This document shows positions 8,859-16,894 of a stretch of DNA of 64,000 nucleotides, piece after piece; the stretch's first letter is position 1; every line of letters begins with the position of its first letter. The position numbers and the translations under genes are program-made. The DNA is from JAFAXD01 sp963760435. Lineage in GTDB: Bacteria; Pseudomonadota; Alphaproteobacteria; Rhizobiales; Xanthobacteraceae. The stretch is taken from contig CAVXDE010000036.1 of the NCBI GenBank assembly GCA_963760435.1, positions 248,001-312,000 of the forward strand. Direction: 5' to 3'. The notes under the pieces were generated by a model. That model ran no database searches, was not told where the DNA came from, and saw only the letters and a list, made by a program, of their open reading frames with translations.

Positions 8859-9326
8859 GTGAGGCGTAACGTGAAGCGATTTTGCCTCGTCGTGCTGCTG
8901 ATCACGGCGTGCGCCGCGCCAATGCGCGCGGGCGTGCGCGACGACCTGCTGCAAAAAGCATTCAACTATGTGTTCACGGGGACAGTCGATCCACAGGATA
9001 CGCCGGAGATTGTAGATCTTACCGCGTGCGCCGTGGTGGTGCCGGATCCGCGCTATCCCCGCTTCATTCGCTACTATTTCGGCCGCATCCGACCTGATAA
9101 CTCGCGCATCAGCAAAGATTATGCGGGCCGCACGACCCTCTATAGGCTGGAAATCGAAAGCGACAACATTGTCATCGAGTATCTGACCGCCGACAAAACC
9201 ACGGTGACGCAGGCGTTCAGGTCCGCGCAAATCAATCTGCCCGGCGATATCGAGCAGACACAAAAAGCCCTCAAGGTCATCGCCGACCGCTGCAAAGGCA
9301 ACGGATCGAAATCCCCGTTCAGCTGA
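8859..9326 (+). CDS. Secreted hypothetical protein
   Basis: 155 residues from a GTG with GGAGG about 8 bases upstream. A signal peptide (RNVKRFCLVVLLITACAAPMRA) leads a soluble domain with QKAFNYVFTGTVDPQD, a Tyr/Arg-rich central segment (YPRFIRYYFGRIRPDN) and a C-terminal Cys. The cluster ITACAAP could be a weak lipobox, but cleavage after the Ala pair is equally likely. No known family. It is divergent from the binding-protein gene. Confidence 0.7.
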   Translation: MRRNVKRFCLVVLLITACAAPMRAGVRDDLLQKAFNYVFTGTVDPQDTPEIVDLTACAVVVPDPRYPRFIRYYFGRIRPDNSRISKDYAGRTTLYRLEIESDNIVIEYLTADKTTVTQAFRSAQINLPGDIEQTQKALKVIADRCKGNGSKSPFS

Positions 9327-9406
9327 CGTAACGGGAACGACCCCCTCGACTTACGGCGGCCATGGAGTCAAGCTGTGGCAAAAGAAACCGCAAGGGAGGA
9401 AACCCG

Positions 9407-9646
9407 ATGCGCTACAAACCGAAATGCATCTCGGCGCTGCAGATCGCCCTCGGTGGCCTGCCGGAAAAGATGCGGGTTGAAGCGGATGCCGACACACCGC
9501 TCACCGCAAGAACCGTAGGCCAGCTGCGCAAGCTCGACTCCTGGCCGGAGAATCTCGTCCTCACCGTGCCGGAGCAATATCACGCCGCAAGTTGCGTGCG
9601 GATCGGCAAGGCCAGCGTCAAGGGGCGGGTGTCGCCGAAGCCGTGA
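9407..9646 (+). CDS. Small hypothetical protein, 79 aa
   Basis: The ATG at 9407 sits behind a strong AAGGGAGGAA site; an earlier in-frame ATG at 9362 lacks one. The protein (MRYKPKCISALQIALGGLPE...) is basic at both ends and has two Cys. It has no signal peptide or membrane helix and no recognisable domain. Confidence 0.55.
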   Translation: MRYKPKCISALQIALGGLPEKMRVEADADTPLTARTVGQLRKLDSWPENLVLTVPEQYHAASCVRIGKASVKGRVSPKP

Positions 9647-9784
9647 GATGCGGGCTGACTTGAGGCGAGTTGCAGGGTGGGCACGGCGCGAAGCGTGCGC
9701 CTATCCCGCTATGAGAACGTCGCGGGCGCCGTGCCCACGCGGCCGGAGTGGCAGCGATAGCCATCCCACCCCGTACAATACGAC

Positions 9785-10057
9785 TCACCCCGGCTCGGAT
9801 TGCAGCATCCAGCGCGACAGCAGCGAGGTCCAAGTCTCGCTTCCAACAACTCCGTCTACGGTGAGGTTCTCGTTCTGCTGATAATGCCTGACCGATTTCT
9901 CGGTGGACGGCCCGAAATTTCCATCCTCGACTAGGACCGGAAATCCGCCGCGCTCGTTCAACATCAGCTGCAAATGCTTGATTACGGTCGGGCCGGACTG
10001 CGGGTTTGCCCCTTTCTGCAGCACCGGCAGGCCCAGAGTGATTTGAACATCAGCCAT
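9785..10057 (-). CDS. Peptidoglycan-binding domain protein (PG_binding_1)
   Basis: 90 residues consisting of one PF01471 domain. VIKHLQLMLNERGGFPVLV, VEDGNFGPSTEKSVRHYQ and DGVVGSETWTSL are the three repeats of the fold, including the G-x-FG-P/x-T pattern. The ATG at 10057 has GGGAG upstream; the longer in-frame extension is not needed. There is no signal peptide, so export (if any) would use another route or it acts as an accessory domain in the cytosol. No hydrolase domain is attached. Confidence 0.8.
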   Translation of the reverse strand: MADVQITLGLPVLQKGANPQSGPTVIKHLQLMLNERGGFPVLVEDGNFGPSTEKSVRHYQQNENLTVDGVVGSETWTSLLSRWMLQSEPG

Positions 10058-10264
10058 GGTACCGCTCCCTTTTGTACGTTCGCGACTCATAGCCCCGTTT
10101 CGCGATCGCGGCTGTGAACCGGCGCACACCGCACTTGCAACCCGCGGTGCCAACAACCGCGCTGTTATTTTTGACTGTATCATCCCGCCTATTTGATTGA
10201 GACACTGCCCGTTCGGGTCTCGGCATGTCTCTTGCCCCCAAAGCAAGAACCTCGGGTGCACGCC

Positions 10265-10384
10265 ATGTACCAACCTGCTGGTGCCGATTTGGAGATCGTC
10301 TTTTGGCTCGCCATCATGCTGGGGGGGATCGCATTCTGGCTGGCCGTTCTCTTCGTTGTGCGAGGACGCCCTGAGCGCCGATAA
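10265..10384 (+). CDS. Possible single-helix membrane micropeptide
   Basis: A 39-codon frame encoding one clear hydrophobic helix (VFWLAIMLGGIAFWLAVLFVV) flanked by an acidic N-terminus and a basic RGRPERR tail, so it would insert N-out/C-in. The ribosome site is weak (GGGTG). Composition makes translation plausible, but there is no homology support. Confidence 0.35.
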   Translation: MYQPAGADLEIVFWLAIMLGGIAFWLAVLFVVRGRPERR

Positions 10385-10513
10385 GCTCAGTCCACCTTGA
10401 TCTGGTTGGCTTCGGCAACCTCAAGCCAGCGTTTGGCTTCAGAGAGCGTTAACCCACGCGCAGCCTGTGCGCGTGGGCGTGCGATGCATCGATAAAGCTC
10501 CCTGGGAAGCGGC

Positions 10514-10900
10514 TCAGCGATGGTAGCGATAATACCGGCGTGCGCGGTAGTAACGCGGCGCGTAGGCGTAGGTGGTGTAGCCGCTGTAGCCGTAGTACGG
10601 CGCGTAGCCGTAGGTATACGGCGTATAGCCGTAATACCCGGCATAGCCATACGGATAAGGATAGGCTGGAACGCTGTAGCCATACGAGTAGTAGGGCGAG
10701 GCCAGCGCGCCCAGTGCGATCCCGCCAATGACGCCCGCGGCAAGCCAGCCGCCCCAACCCCAGCGCACATCAATGACCGAGTTATCGGCGGCACTTTTCA
10801 CCGCCGCCGTGTTGGACAGAACCGGCGCTGCCGTTGCCGGCGCAATGGCCGTGATGGCGAGAGCCGTCGCCGTCGCGCCTGCGATTAAAGTTTGCTTCAT
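10514..10900 (-). CDS. Secreted Tyr/Gly-rich repeat protein (first of two)
   Basis: 128 residues from an ATG at 10900 with AGGAG. After a signal peptide (KQTLIAGATATALAITAIAPATAAP) comes a short region ending WGWGGWLAAGVIGGIALGALA, a glycine-zipper-like hydrophobic segment. The C-terminal half is an array of Tyr-Gly-Tyr/Pro motifs (YPYGYAGYYGY) ending in RRYYRYHR. Such proteins are frequent in Rhizobiales and are guessed to be cell-surface or envelope-stress proteins; no function is proven. A longer paralogue with the same design lies at 27280-27996. Confidence 0.75.
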   Translation of the reverse strand: MKQTLIAGATATALAITAIAPATAAPVLSNTAAVKSAADNSVIDVRWGWGGWLAAGVIGGIALGALASPYYSYGYSVPAYPYPYGYAGYYGYTPYTYGYAPYYGYSGYTTYAYAPRYYRARRYYRYHR

Positions 10901-11076
10901 GACGTGATCTCCTGTCGGCTTGCGACGCCTGTTGACGAACAAGCGTCCCCAGCTGTTGCCTCCGGGTCCGCGATTGCGGCCGGCAATCAGCACGAGTGCC
11001 GGTGCGCGGCCCGTGTGTTATCTGTGGCACGCTAATACGTGCCACTCTGTGACATATGTCACTGAACGCAGGCCTC

Positions 11077-11239
11077 CCGCTGCCGCGAGGTCGGTGCTGA
11101 GGCGAAGACTTTCCGGCTCCTGCGCGCGTGCAATCGGCCGCCTGCCGAGGTTGAACCCGGGGCTTGTGATTCCGGTCAAAAGGTGCGGCGCAGCCGTTGG
11201 GCATCGCCTCATTCCTGATGGCCAAACATTAATGCGGCC
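11077..11239 (-). repeat. Diverged duplicate of the 5' end of the GH79-like pseudogene (copy A)
   Basis: This segment aligns with 11711-11875 in the same orientation at roughly 85 percent by eye, with an identical run of about 38 bases beginning CTTTCCGGCTCCTGCGCGCG. Read on the minus strand, both encode the same leader (ITSPGFNLGRRPIARAQEPE versus ITSAGLSLGRRPIARAQEPE). Similarity stops near 11077, so copy A retains only the signal-peptide region. The leader is frameshifted relative to its ATG. Confidence 0.75.
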
Positions 11240-11327
11240 GCCACGGCTTTTTAACCTCGCCGGTTCGAAACTTTGGCTCGGGTGGCGACACCAAGTTGGT
11301 ACATGAAATTATTTGAAGGAGAACGCC

Positions 11328-11447
11328 ATGAACAGGAATTTGCTGATCGGTTTCACTGCGTTTGGCCTCGTCGGCGCCGCAACCACCGCCTCCGCATTCG
11401 CCGCCTCCGCGCACGCGCATCCGCGCACCGTCAGGCGGTGCAGGTGA
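11328..11447 (+). CDS. Short secreted-type ORF, probably the stump of a truncated gene
   Basis: A strong GAAGGAG ribosome site precedes an ATG and 39 codons that are nothing but a signal peptide and eight or so residues (MNRNLLIGFTAFGLVGAATT...HAHPRTVRRCR). Its last bases overlap the broken 3' end of the opposite-strand GH79-like pseudogene. The natural reading is that the mature part of this gene was lost at a deletion or rearrangement join near 11440. A real micropeptide cannot be excluded. Confidence 0.35.
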   Translation: MNRNLLIGFTAFGLVGAATTASAFAASAHAHPRTVRRCR

Positions 11448-11877
11448 GCCTCCAGCCGAGTGCACGCACCAGCGCGGCCAACCGGTCGATGCGCGCCGGG
11501 GTGAGGACGATGCGGCCGGGCTCCGCTTCCCGATTGCTGGGATTCCAGACCGTGTCGTCGCTCTGTTGCCGCCGATGCGAAGAACGCCCGCGCGCCCGAG
11601 CCGCCGGATCAATCCGATCAGCGATGTGTTGTCCGGCGAGGCATAATCCTCATCGGCGAGAATTGCGATTCTAGCTCAGCCCGATGAAGTCGGGCGGGAC
11701 CAGCCGTCCTCCGGTTGCCGCGACCTCGATGCTGATACGAAGTCTTTCCGGCTCCTGCGCGCGTGCAATCGGCCGCCTGCCAAGGCTGAGCCCGGCGCTT
11801 GTGATTCCCATCAAAAGCTGCGGCGCAGCATTGGGCATCGCCTCATTTCCTGATGGCCACCAGAACAATGCGGCCAT
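11437..11877 (-). pseudogene. Remnant of a GH79-like (heparanase/glucuronidase family) secreted glycoside hydrolase
   Basis: Reading three frames in turn restores a continuous protein start: a leader (LLMGITSAGLSLGRRPIARA), then RLRISIEVAATGGRLVPPDFIGLS, a two-base loss at the TAG near 11670, then IAILADEDYASPDNTSLIGLIRRLGRAGVLRIGGN, a second shift near 11547, then SDDTVWNPSN...TPARIDRLAALVRALGWRL. The pattern PPDFIGLSYE / LIRRLG-GVLRIGGNS-D / ITPA-ID-LA--LRA-GW matches the N-terminal TIM-barrel strands of GH79-like hydrolases as I know them. The gene stops near 11437, so about three quarters of a normal enzyme is missing. It is certainly non-functional as read. Confidence 0.7.
11711..11875 (-). 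repeat. Copy B of the duplicated 5' segment
   Basis: Partner of the segment at 11077-11239 (see there). This copy is still joined to the following part of the GH79-like remnant. The two copies lie about 630 bases apart in direct orientation. Confidence 0.75.
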
Positions 11878-11906
11878 GGCGCCAGCCCCGCAAACCGAAG
11901 TTCTAT

Positions 11907-13181
11907 TCAACACGGTCTCCTTCCCGCCGAAACAGTAAAGCGTAGGCGGTAGGATGGGCGTCGCGCGCTGCGCGATGCCCACGGTTTTGGTCGGCAACTC
12001 GCCGCGGCCGGCGTGAGCTTGCGGGCCGCTGCCTTGCGCGCAGCGAGCTTGTGCAGCCCGAACGCGATCGCAAACCCGATCACCAGGGCGCCGATGGCCA
12101 GCAATGGCCGGTACCAGAGCCAGGCGAGAGCGATGATTGCCGAGCCGAGCGCGATCGTCAGCACCAGCGCCACCAGTGCGGCGCCGGCGCCCAGAACGCT
12201 GCCGACGAACGGCACCACATCGGCGACCACGACCAGGGGGCTGAGGATGAGAACAAAGCCGAAGAACATGACCGCGGCGCCGATCACGCGCAGCACCCAG
12301 GTGAGGACGCGGTTCTCGTCCTCGGCCGCCTTGAACATCTCCGCGGCGGACTTCACGCCTGCAACCGCCATGAGCAACTGGTCGCCGGCCTTGGTCTGGT
12401 ACGCGGTGAGATCGCTTCCGGTCTGCCGGCCGATGAGGCTCGCCGGCCCGTTCGGCGCAATCGAGTAGGAGACGCGCAGATCACCGACGCCCGGATTTCC
12501 CGGGTCGGCGGCGAAGTAAAGATCGCCGTCGACGACGGTCACAGGACTTCCCACACGCGCGCGCAGCGGAGCGGCCAGCCCGGGGGCGAGCGGCAGGCGT
12601 TCATCGGCGGGCAACAGGCGCAACACCTGCTCGCCCGGATGGAACGCACCCAACGTCGCGTCGCGCGCAATGACCACATGGCCGTGGTAGCGCATGGGCG
12701 GGTTCTGGTGGCCATCCGGTTGCTTGAAACGGTTGGAATCCTCGTAGCGATCGGACCACACGCGATGATAGGTGTAGGTCTTGACCTCCTCCTCGCCGCC
12801 GCCGAGCTTGTTGCGCGTCTCGGTCTTGGACTCCTCCTTCCATTCGTACATCTCGACCTTGCGCACCAGACGCAGCGCGTTGGCGGTGACGCCGAACTCC
12901 TGATCGTTGAGCGGAGCGCGCGCATCGAGTTCGCCGCTCACATAGACGAGCTTGCCGTCGTTGGCCGGATCGATGCTGGCCGAGCCCACCTCCACCACCG
13001 CGTGGCTGCCCTCGGCGAGCGAGCGTGCCGTCGTGACGGCGCGGCCCTCGTTCCAGAACAGAAGAATAATGGCGCCGATGATCAGCACGATGCCGATCAG
13101 CACGCCCAGAATAGATTTGCCCAGGCGCGCGATCCACGATGTGGACGTCACCTGGGTGAACGTATCGCCTGGATCCGACAT
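11907..13181 (-). CDS. TMEM43 family membrane protein
   Basis: 424 residues. The N-terminus is followed by one hydrophobic helix at about 20-42 (SILGVLIGIVLIIGAIILLFWNEGRAV); the WNEGRAV motif just after it is the TMEM43 (PF07787) signature. A large extracytoplasmic domain of about 240 residues follows, containing VEMYEWKEE and YTYHRVWSD, both typical. Three or four helices lie between about 285 and 385. Function in bacteria is unknown. The last roughly 35 residues (after AARKAAARKL) are Ser/Arg/Pro-rich and unlike the family, and extend toward the decayed patch, so the true C-terminus may have been lost or frame-shifted. Confidence 0.88.
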   Translation of the reverse strand: MSDPGDTFTQVTSTSWIARLGKSILGVLIGIVLIIGAIILLFWNEGRAVTTARSLAEGSHAVVEVGSASIDPANDGKLVYVSGELDARAPLNDQEFGVTANALRLVRKVEMYEWKEESKTETRNKLGGGEEEVKTYTYHRVWSDRYEDSNRFKQPDGHQNPPMRYHGHVVIARDATLGAFHPGEQVLRLLPADERLPLAPGLAAPLRARVGSPVTVVDGDLYFAADPGNPGVGDLRVSYSIAPNGPASLIGRQTGSDLTAYQTKAGDQLLMAVAGVKSAAEMFKAAEDENRVLTWVLRVIGAAVMFFGFVLILSPLVVVADVVPFVGSVLGAGAALVALVLTIALGSAIIALAWLWYRPLLAIGALVIGFAIAFGLHKLAARKAAARKLTPAAASCRPKPWASRSARRPSYRLRFTVSAGRRPC

Positions 13182-13244
13182 TCATCCCCCGAAGTGTAGT
13201 CAGAGGCCAATGTAGCCCGAGCCGGCGGATTTGTTCCAGGTCCC

Positions 13245-14216
13245 TCAGGCAAGCAGGAAGTCCAGCAGCGCGCGATTGAACGCGGCCGGGTCCTGCAGCA
13301 TCGCGAAATGACTGGTGTTTGGCACGATCGCGATCCGCGCGCCGGGGATAACGGCTGCCATGTGGCGGGTGTGCTCGGGCTTGATGATCTCGTCATAGGC
13401 ACCATCGGCGATCGCAGTCGGCGCTGTAATGCGCGCAAGCTTCTGGTCCGGGTAATTGGGCTCGCTGCGCCACATGGGGCTGAGTCCCTCCACCAATTGC
13501 GGCCACTTTTCCGGATTGGGCGAAAGCTCGGCATATTCGGCGCGGCAGCGCGCCGCGTAAGCTGGGAAGACGCCTGCCCGCGCACCGCCCGGCTTCATCC
13601 CGGCGGGCGTGCTGTTGGCGCCGAAGGCGAACAGCTTGGCCACGCGATCCGGTCGGGTCATCGCCAGCTCAAGCCCGGTCACACCGCCATCGCTCCAGCC
13701 GACGATGCTACTGGTCTGAATGTGCAGATAATCCAGCAGCGCGATGGCGTCCTGGGCAAACAAACCATAGCTGAAAGCGCGCGAGATCAGCGGACTGTGG
13801 CCATGTCCGCGGGTGTCCATGACGGTCACGGCGAACTGTTTGGACAGCTCAACAACCTGGTGTCCCCAGTAGTTGGAATTGCCCAAACCGCCATGCAACA
13901 TGAGCACCGGCGGGCCGGTCTCGCCGAATTGCGCGAAATAGATTTCGGCACCATTGATAGACACAGTCTCGCTGCGGCGCGGCGCCGGCAGCTTGGGGGT
14001 CGGCGGCAGCGTCAGCCAGGCCGGGGCCGTGTTCTTCGCCCGCGCCGGGTTGGTCAGTCCGGCTGTGCCAAGCAGGACCAGAACTTGCAGTGCTCGGCGG
14101 CGGGTCCAGGACTGCTGCGATTGGACGCCCCAACGCCCGAGCGGGCTTGTCACCACGCCGTGATACGTGCTTGGGCTTATTGGCGCGTTTATGGGGGCCA
14201 AAGCGAATGCAACCAA
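13245..14216 (-). CDS. Exported alpha/beta-fold hydrolase
   Basis: Up to 323 residues. A twin-arginine-like leader (WTRRRALQVLVLLGTAGL) precedes the catalytic domain from about residue 85. The oxyanion region is MLHGGLGNSNYW, the nucleophile elbow GWSDGG holds the Ser, the acid is in AIADGAYDEII and the His in NTSHFAML, so the triad is complete. Substrate unknown (esterase, haloperoxidase-like or meta-cleavage-type hydrolase). The first 30 or so residues overlap the divergent ABC-transporter start, so translation may begin at an internal GTG (14156 or 14153). Confidence 0.82.
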   Translation of the reverse strand: MVAFALAPINAPISPSTYHGVVTSPLGRWGVQSQQSWTRRRALQVLVLLGTAGLTNPARAKNTAPAWLTLPPTPKLPAPRRSETVSINGAEIYFAQFGETGPPVLMLHGGLGNSNYWGHQVVELSKQFAVTVMDTRGHGHSPLISRAFSYGLFAQDAIALLDYLHIQTSSIVGWSDGGVTGLELAMTRPDRVAKLFAFGANSTPAGMKPGGARAGVFPAYAARCRAEYAELSPNPEKWPQLVEGLSPMWRSEPNYPDQKLARITAPTAIADGAYDEIIKPEHTRHMAAVIPGARIAIVPNTSHFAMLQDPAAFNRALLDFLLA

Positions 14217-14963
14217 TCGTTCAGGTTGAGGACGTCCACAAATCGTTCGACAAGACCCCGATCCTGAAAGGTGTCAGCTTCAAGATCGAGGAAGGCGACC
14301 TCGTCTCGCTCATTGGTCCGTCGGGATGCGGTAAGTCAACCCTGCTGCGCTGCCTCAACGGCCTCGAAGTGCTGGAACTCAGGGCGGGTCGAGATCTGCG
14401 GCGTCGCCATGGAGCGCAAGCCAAGCACGCCTGCCGGGCCGCTCGCCGACGTGGCCCACAAGTTGCGCCGCAACGTCGGCATGGTGTTCCAGAGCTTCAA
14501 CCTGTTCCCGCACAAGACGTTGATCCAGAACGTCATGCTGGCCCCCATGGTGGTGAAGGGTATTGCCCGCGACGAAGCGGCCGGATTGGCCGAAAAACTG
14601 CTCAAGAAGGTGGGCCTCGGCGAGCAAGTCGACCGCTATCCGCTCAACCTCTCGGGCGGCCAGCAGCAGCGCGGCGCGATTGCCCGCGCCTTGGCGATGG
14701 CGCCAAAGGTGATGCTCTACGACGAGCCGACGTCGGCGCTCGATCCGATCGTGGTCGACGAGGTGCTCGACGTCATGAAGGAGCTCGACCGCGAGGGAAT
14801 GACGCAGATCGTGGTGACGCACGAGATGCGGTTTGCCCGCGACGCCTCCGACTACATCGTCTTCATGGATAAAGGCGAGATCATCGAGATTTCCGATGAA
14901 GACGAGATCTTTCAAAATCCGAAAGATCCGCGCACGCGCCAGTTCCTGCACCGCTTCCTCTGA
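14207..14963 (+). CDS. Polar amino-acid ABC transporter ATP-binding protein (one-base frameshift)
   Basis: After repair, 251 residues. The ATG at 14207 starts MQPIVQVEDVHKSFDKTPIL. Walker A (GPSGCGKST) is in the first frame; at about 14375 the frame changes, and Q-loop (VFQSFNLFPHKT), signature (LSGGQQQRGAIARAL), Walker B (VMLYDEPTSALDP) and H-loop (VVTHEM) lie in the next. Removing one A from GAACTC (14375-14380) would give LEVLDSGRVEICG and an intact protein of normal length. It overlaps the fused receptor-permease by one base and should energise it. It belongs to the HisP/GlnQ subfamily. Confidence 0.88.
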
Positions 14964-16507
14964 TGAGGTTCCCCCTCATGACGCGCCTCGCTCTTATCTT
15001 TGTCCTGCTGATCTCGTCCGTTATCACGGCTTTCGCACAACCGGTTCAAACCACGCCCGCCGGCGCCCTACCGCAGCTGCGCTATGGCGGCGCGCTCAGC
15101 AGCGGCGCGCCATACACGTTCCGCGATCCGGGTGATCCCAACAAGATCATCGGGTTCGAGGTCGATATCATGAACACATTGGCTGAGCGGCTCGGCTACC
15201 GTCCGGTATTCGTCAACAATGATTGGGCAAGCCTGATCCCGGGCCTCGATACTGGGCTTTACGACCTCGTCATCAACGGATTGGAGATCACATCCGCCCA
15301 TCAGGCCGCGGCCGATTTCTCGATCCCCTACTACATCACGTTTGGCCAGATCGTGATCCGGCGCGGCGACCCGCCGCTCGATAACCTGGCCGCCCTCAAG
15401 GGCAAACGCGTCGGCACCTTGCAGGCGAGCCAGATGGAATACGTCCTGCGCGCCGCCGGAAATATCGACGTGCGCGTCTATGACGAAGAGATCGACGTCT
15501 ACTCGGATCTCAAGCTGGGGCGCATCGACGCCAGCGTCATGGATTTCCCGATCGCGGTCTATTACGCCAAGCCCGACCGCGCGCTCGAGTTCACCGGCGA
15601 TCCGATCGGACGCATCGAATACGGGATCGCGTTGAAGAAAGGCGCGCATCCCGACCTCCTCGCCAACATCAATTCGGCGCTGTCCACCATGCTCGCCGAT
15701 GGGACCATGCATCGCATTCTCGACCGCTGGGCGCTGTGGACGCAGATGATGGCGCAGGCCACCGGGGACGCGCGCTCGATGCTGGCGCAGCCGATCGATT
15801 ATGATCGCTTTGTCGAGGCGACCGAACCGACCACGTGGCGCGGCCAGCTCGAGCGTTACATGCGTTTCCTGCCGCAGCTGGGCTGGGCTGCCGTTGCGAC
15901 CGTGCAGATCTCGGTCCTGTCGATGGTACTGGCGGTCGCGTTCGGCGTGGTGCTGGCGCTGTGCCGGGTCTATGGCGGCGTCGTGCTCGATCGCATCGCG
16001 CAAGTCTATATCGAGGCCATCCGCGGCACGCCGCTGCTGATACAGCTTCTGTTCATCTACTACGGGCTGCCCAAGATCGGCCTCCAACTCGACCCCTATG
16101 TGGCGGGCGTGCTGGCGCTCGGGCTCAACTACGCGGCCTACGAGGCCGAGAACTATCGGGCCGGCTTGCTGGCGATCCCGCGCCATCAAATGGAAGCCGC
16201 CATCGCGCTCAACATGACCGAGCGGCAGTCGCTGCGCTACGTGGTGATCCCGCAAGCGGCGCGCATCGTCGTGCCGCCGACCACCAATGACTTCATTTCG
16301 CTGCTCAAGGATTCCTCGCTCGTCTCGGTTATCTCCTTGGTGGAACTGACCAAGACCTATGAGCTGCTCTCGACCACCTACTACGATTATTTCGGTACCG
16401 GCCTCCTGGTCGGCGCCATCTACTTGCTGCTCGGGTTGCCGTTCGTGCGCCTGGCCCGCTGGGCCGAGCGCCACCTCAGCCGCGGCATGACCCGCGCCTC
16501 ATCTTGA
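14963..16507 (+). CDS. Polar amino-acid ABC transporter, fused substrate-binding and permease protein
   Basis: 514 residues. A signal peptide or signal anchor (residues 1-25) leads a type 3 solute-binding domain at about 38-255 (FRDPGDPNKIIGFEVDIMNTLAERLG; GLYDLVINGLEITSAHQAA). The His/Glu-family permease domain follows at about 285-505, starting TVQISVLSMVLAVAFGVVLALC and carrying the EAIRGTPLLIQL entry motif and the EAA loop near ENYRAGLLAIPRHQMEAA. This receptor-permease fusion is known from GlnP-type transporters. The start overlaps the ATPase stop (TGATG), so the two are translationally coupled. Likely substrates are polar or acidic amino acids, but the ligand-binding residues were not assigned. 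Confidence 0.9.
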   Translation: MRFPLMTRLALIFVLLISSVITAFAQPVQTTPAGALPQLRYGGALSSGAPYTFRDPGDPNKIIGFEVDIMNTLAERLGYRPVFVNNDWASLIPGLDTGLYDLVINGLEITSAHQAAADFSIPYYITFGQIVIRRGDPPLDNLAALKGKRVGTLQASQMEYVLRAAGNIDVRVYDEEIDVYSDLKLGRIDASVMDFPIAVYYAKPDRALEFTGDPIGRIEYGIALKKGAHPDLLANINSALSTMLADGTMHRILDRWALWTQMMAQATGDARSMLAQPIDYDRFVEATEPTTWRGQLERYMRFLPQLGWAAVATVQISVLSMVLAVAFGVVLALCRVYGGVVLDRIAQVYIEAIRGTPLLIQLLFIYYGLPKIGLQLDPYVAGVLALGLNYAAYEAENYRAGLLAIPRHQMEAAIALNMTERQSLRYVVIPQAARIVVPPTTNDFISLLKDSSLVSVISLVELTKTYELLSTTYYDYFGTGLLVGAIYLLLGLPFVRLARWAERHLSRGMTRASS

Positions 16508-16521
16508 TCGAAATGTGACGG

Positions 16522-16543
16522 GACGACCCGGTTTTCGGGCGTC
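16522..16543. terminator. Hairpin just after the ABC transporter operon
   Basis: GACGACCCG pairs with CGGGCGTC around a GTTTT loop, 15 bases after the permease stop. No T-tract follows, so it may be a weak or Rho-assisted terminator. Confidence 0.35.
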
Positions 16544-16681
16544 TCAAACGACGTACCGGCTGCGTCATGCCCCTCACGTCCAAGCCGGCACCCACCAATC
16601 CGGCCTTGAAGTACCGAAATTATCCAAATCGGGTATGCGGCTGCCGCCGACGCAAGTCTAGTGCCCCAGGTTGAAAGTCCT

Positions 16682-16710
16682 AAGACACCCAATCGAAACC
16701 TCCGTATAAT
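16682..16710 (+). promoter_or_regulatory. Sigma-70-like promoter for a candidate small RNA
   Basis: A perfect TATAAT at 16705-16710 has AAGACA (four of six matches to TTGACA) 17 bases upstream. Perfect -10 boxes are rare in this GC-rich sequence. It points at the structured region below and no coding frame follows. Confidence 0.5.
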
Positions 16711-16716
16711 TGCCCC

Positions 16717-16830
16717 GGCAGGCCCCGAGTGAGATTATGCGGTTACCCCGTTGGCGCTGGGTCCCCCTCACCCTCCAGTCCCAGCGCCCCTGTTCCAAAA
16801 GCCCCGCCCCACCCTCGGCGGGGCTTTTGA
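16717..16830 (+). ncRNA. Candidate trans-acting small RNA with a C-rich loop
   Basis: About 110 bases from the predicted start to the terminator. The central element is a perfect 9-bp stem GGCGCTGGG (16753-16761) / CCCAGCGCC (16780-16788) enclosing an 18-base loop TCCCCCTCACCCTCCAGT. Pyrimidine-rich loops complementary to Shine-Dalgarno sequences are a feature of several alphaproteobacterial sRNA families. The element is bounded by a consensus promoter and an intrinsic terminator and has no open frame, which is what an independent sRNA gene should look like. I do not recognise it as a named family (not 6S, SRP RNA or tmRNA). Confidence 0.5.
16797..16828. terminator. Bidirectional intrinsic terminator
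   Basis: AAAAGCCCCGCC (16797-16808) pairs perfectly with GGCGGGGCTTTT (16817-16828) around an 8-base loop. The arms end in A and T runs, so it works in both directions: for the candidate sRNA on the plus strand and for the HD-GYP gene whose stop is about 70 bases away on the minus strand. Confidence 0.8.
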
Positions 16831-16894
16831 TTTGTGGGGCGTATGATACCGCTTGGCTAAGGTCGGTGCGCTAGACGGGCTACGGCGGCTTTTT

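Noticed and set aside
11018..11212. A minus-strand frame encoding a signal-peptide-like leader
   Set aside because: It is the duplicated 5' fragment of the GH79-like gene (copy A), not a complete gene.
16717..16830. Named RNAs such as 6S, SRP RNA or tmRNA
   Set aside because: Length, stem pattern and conserved sequence blocks do not fit any of these.
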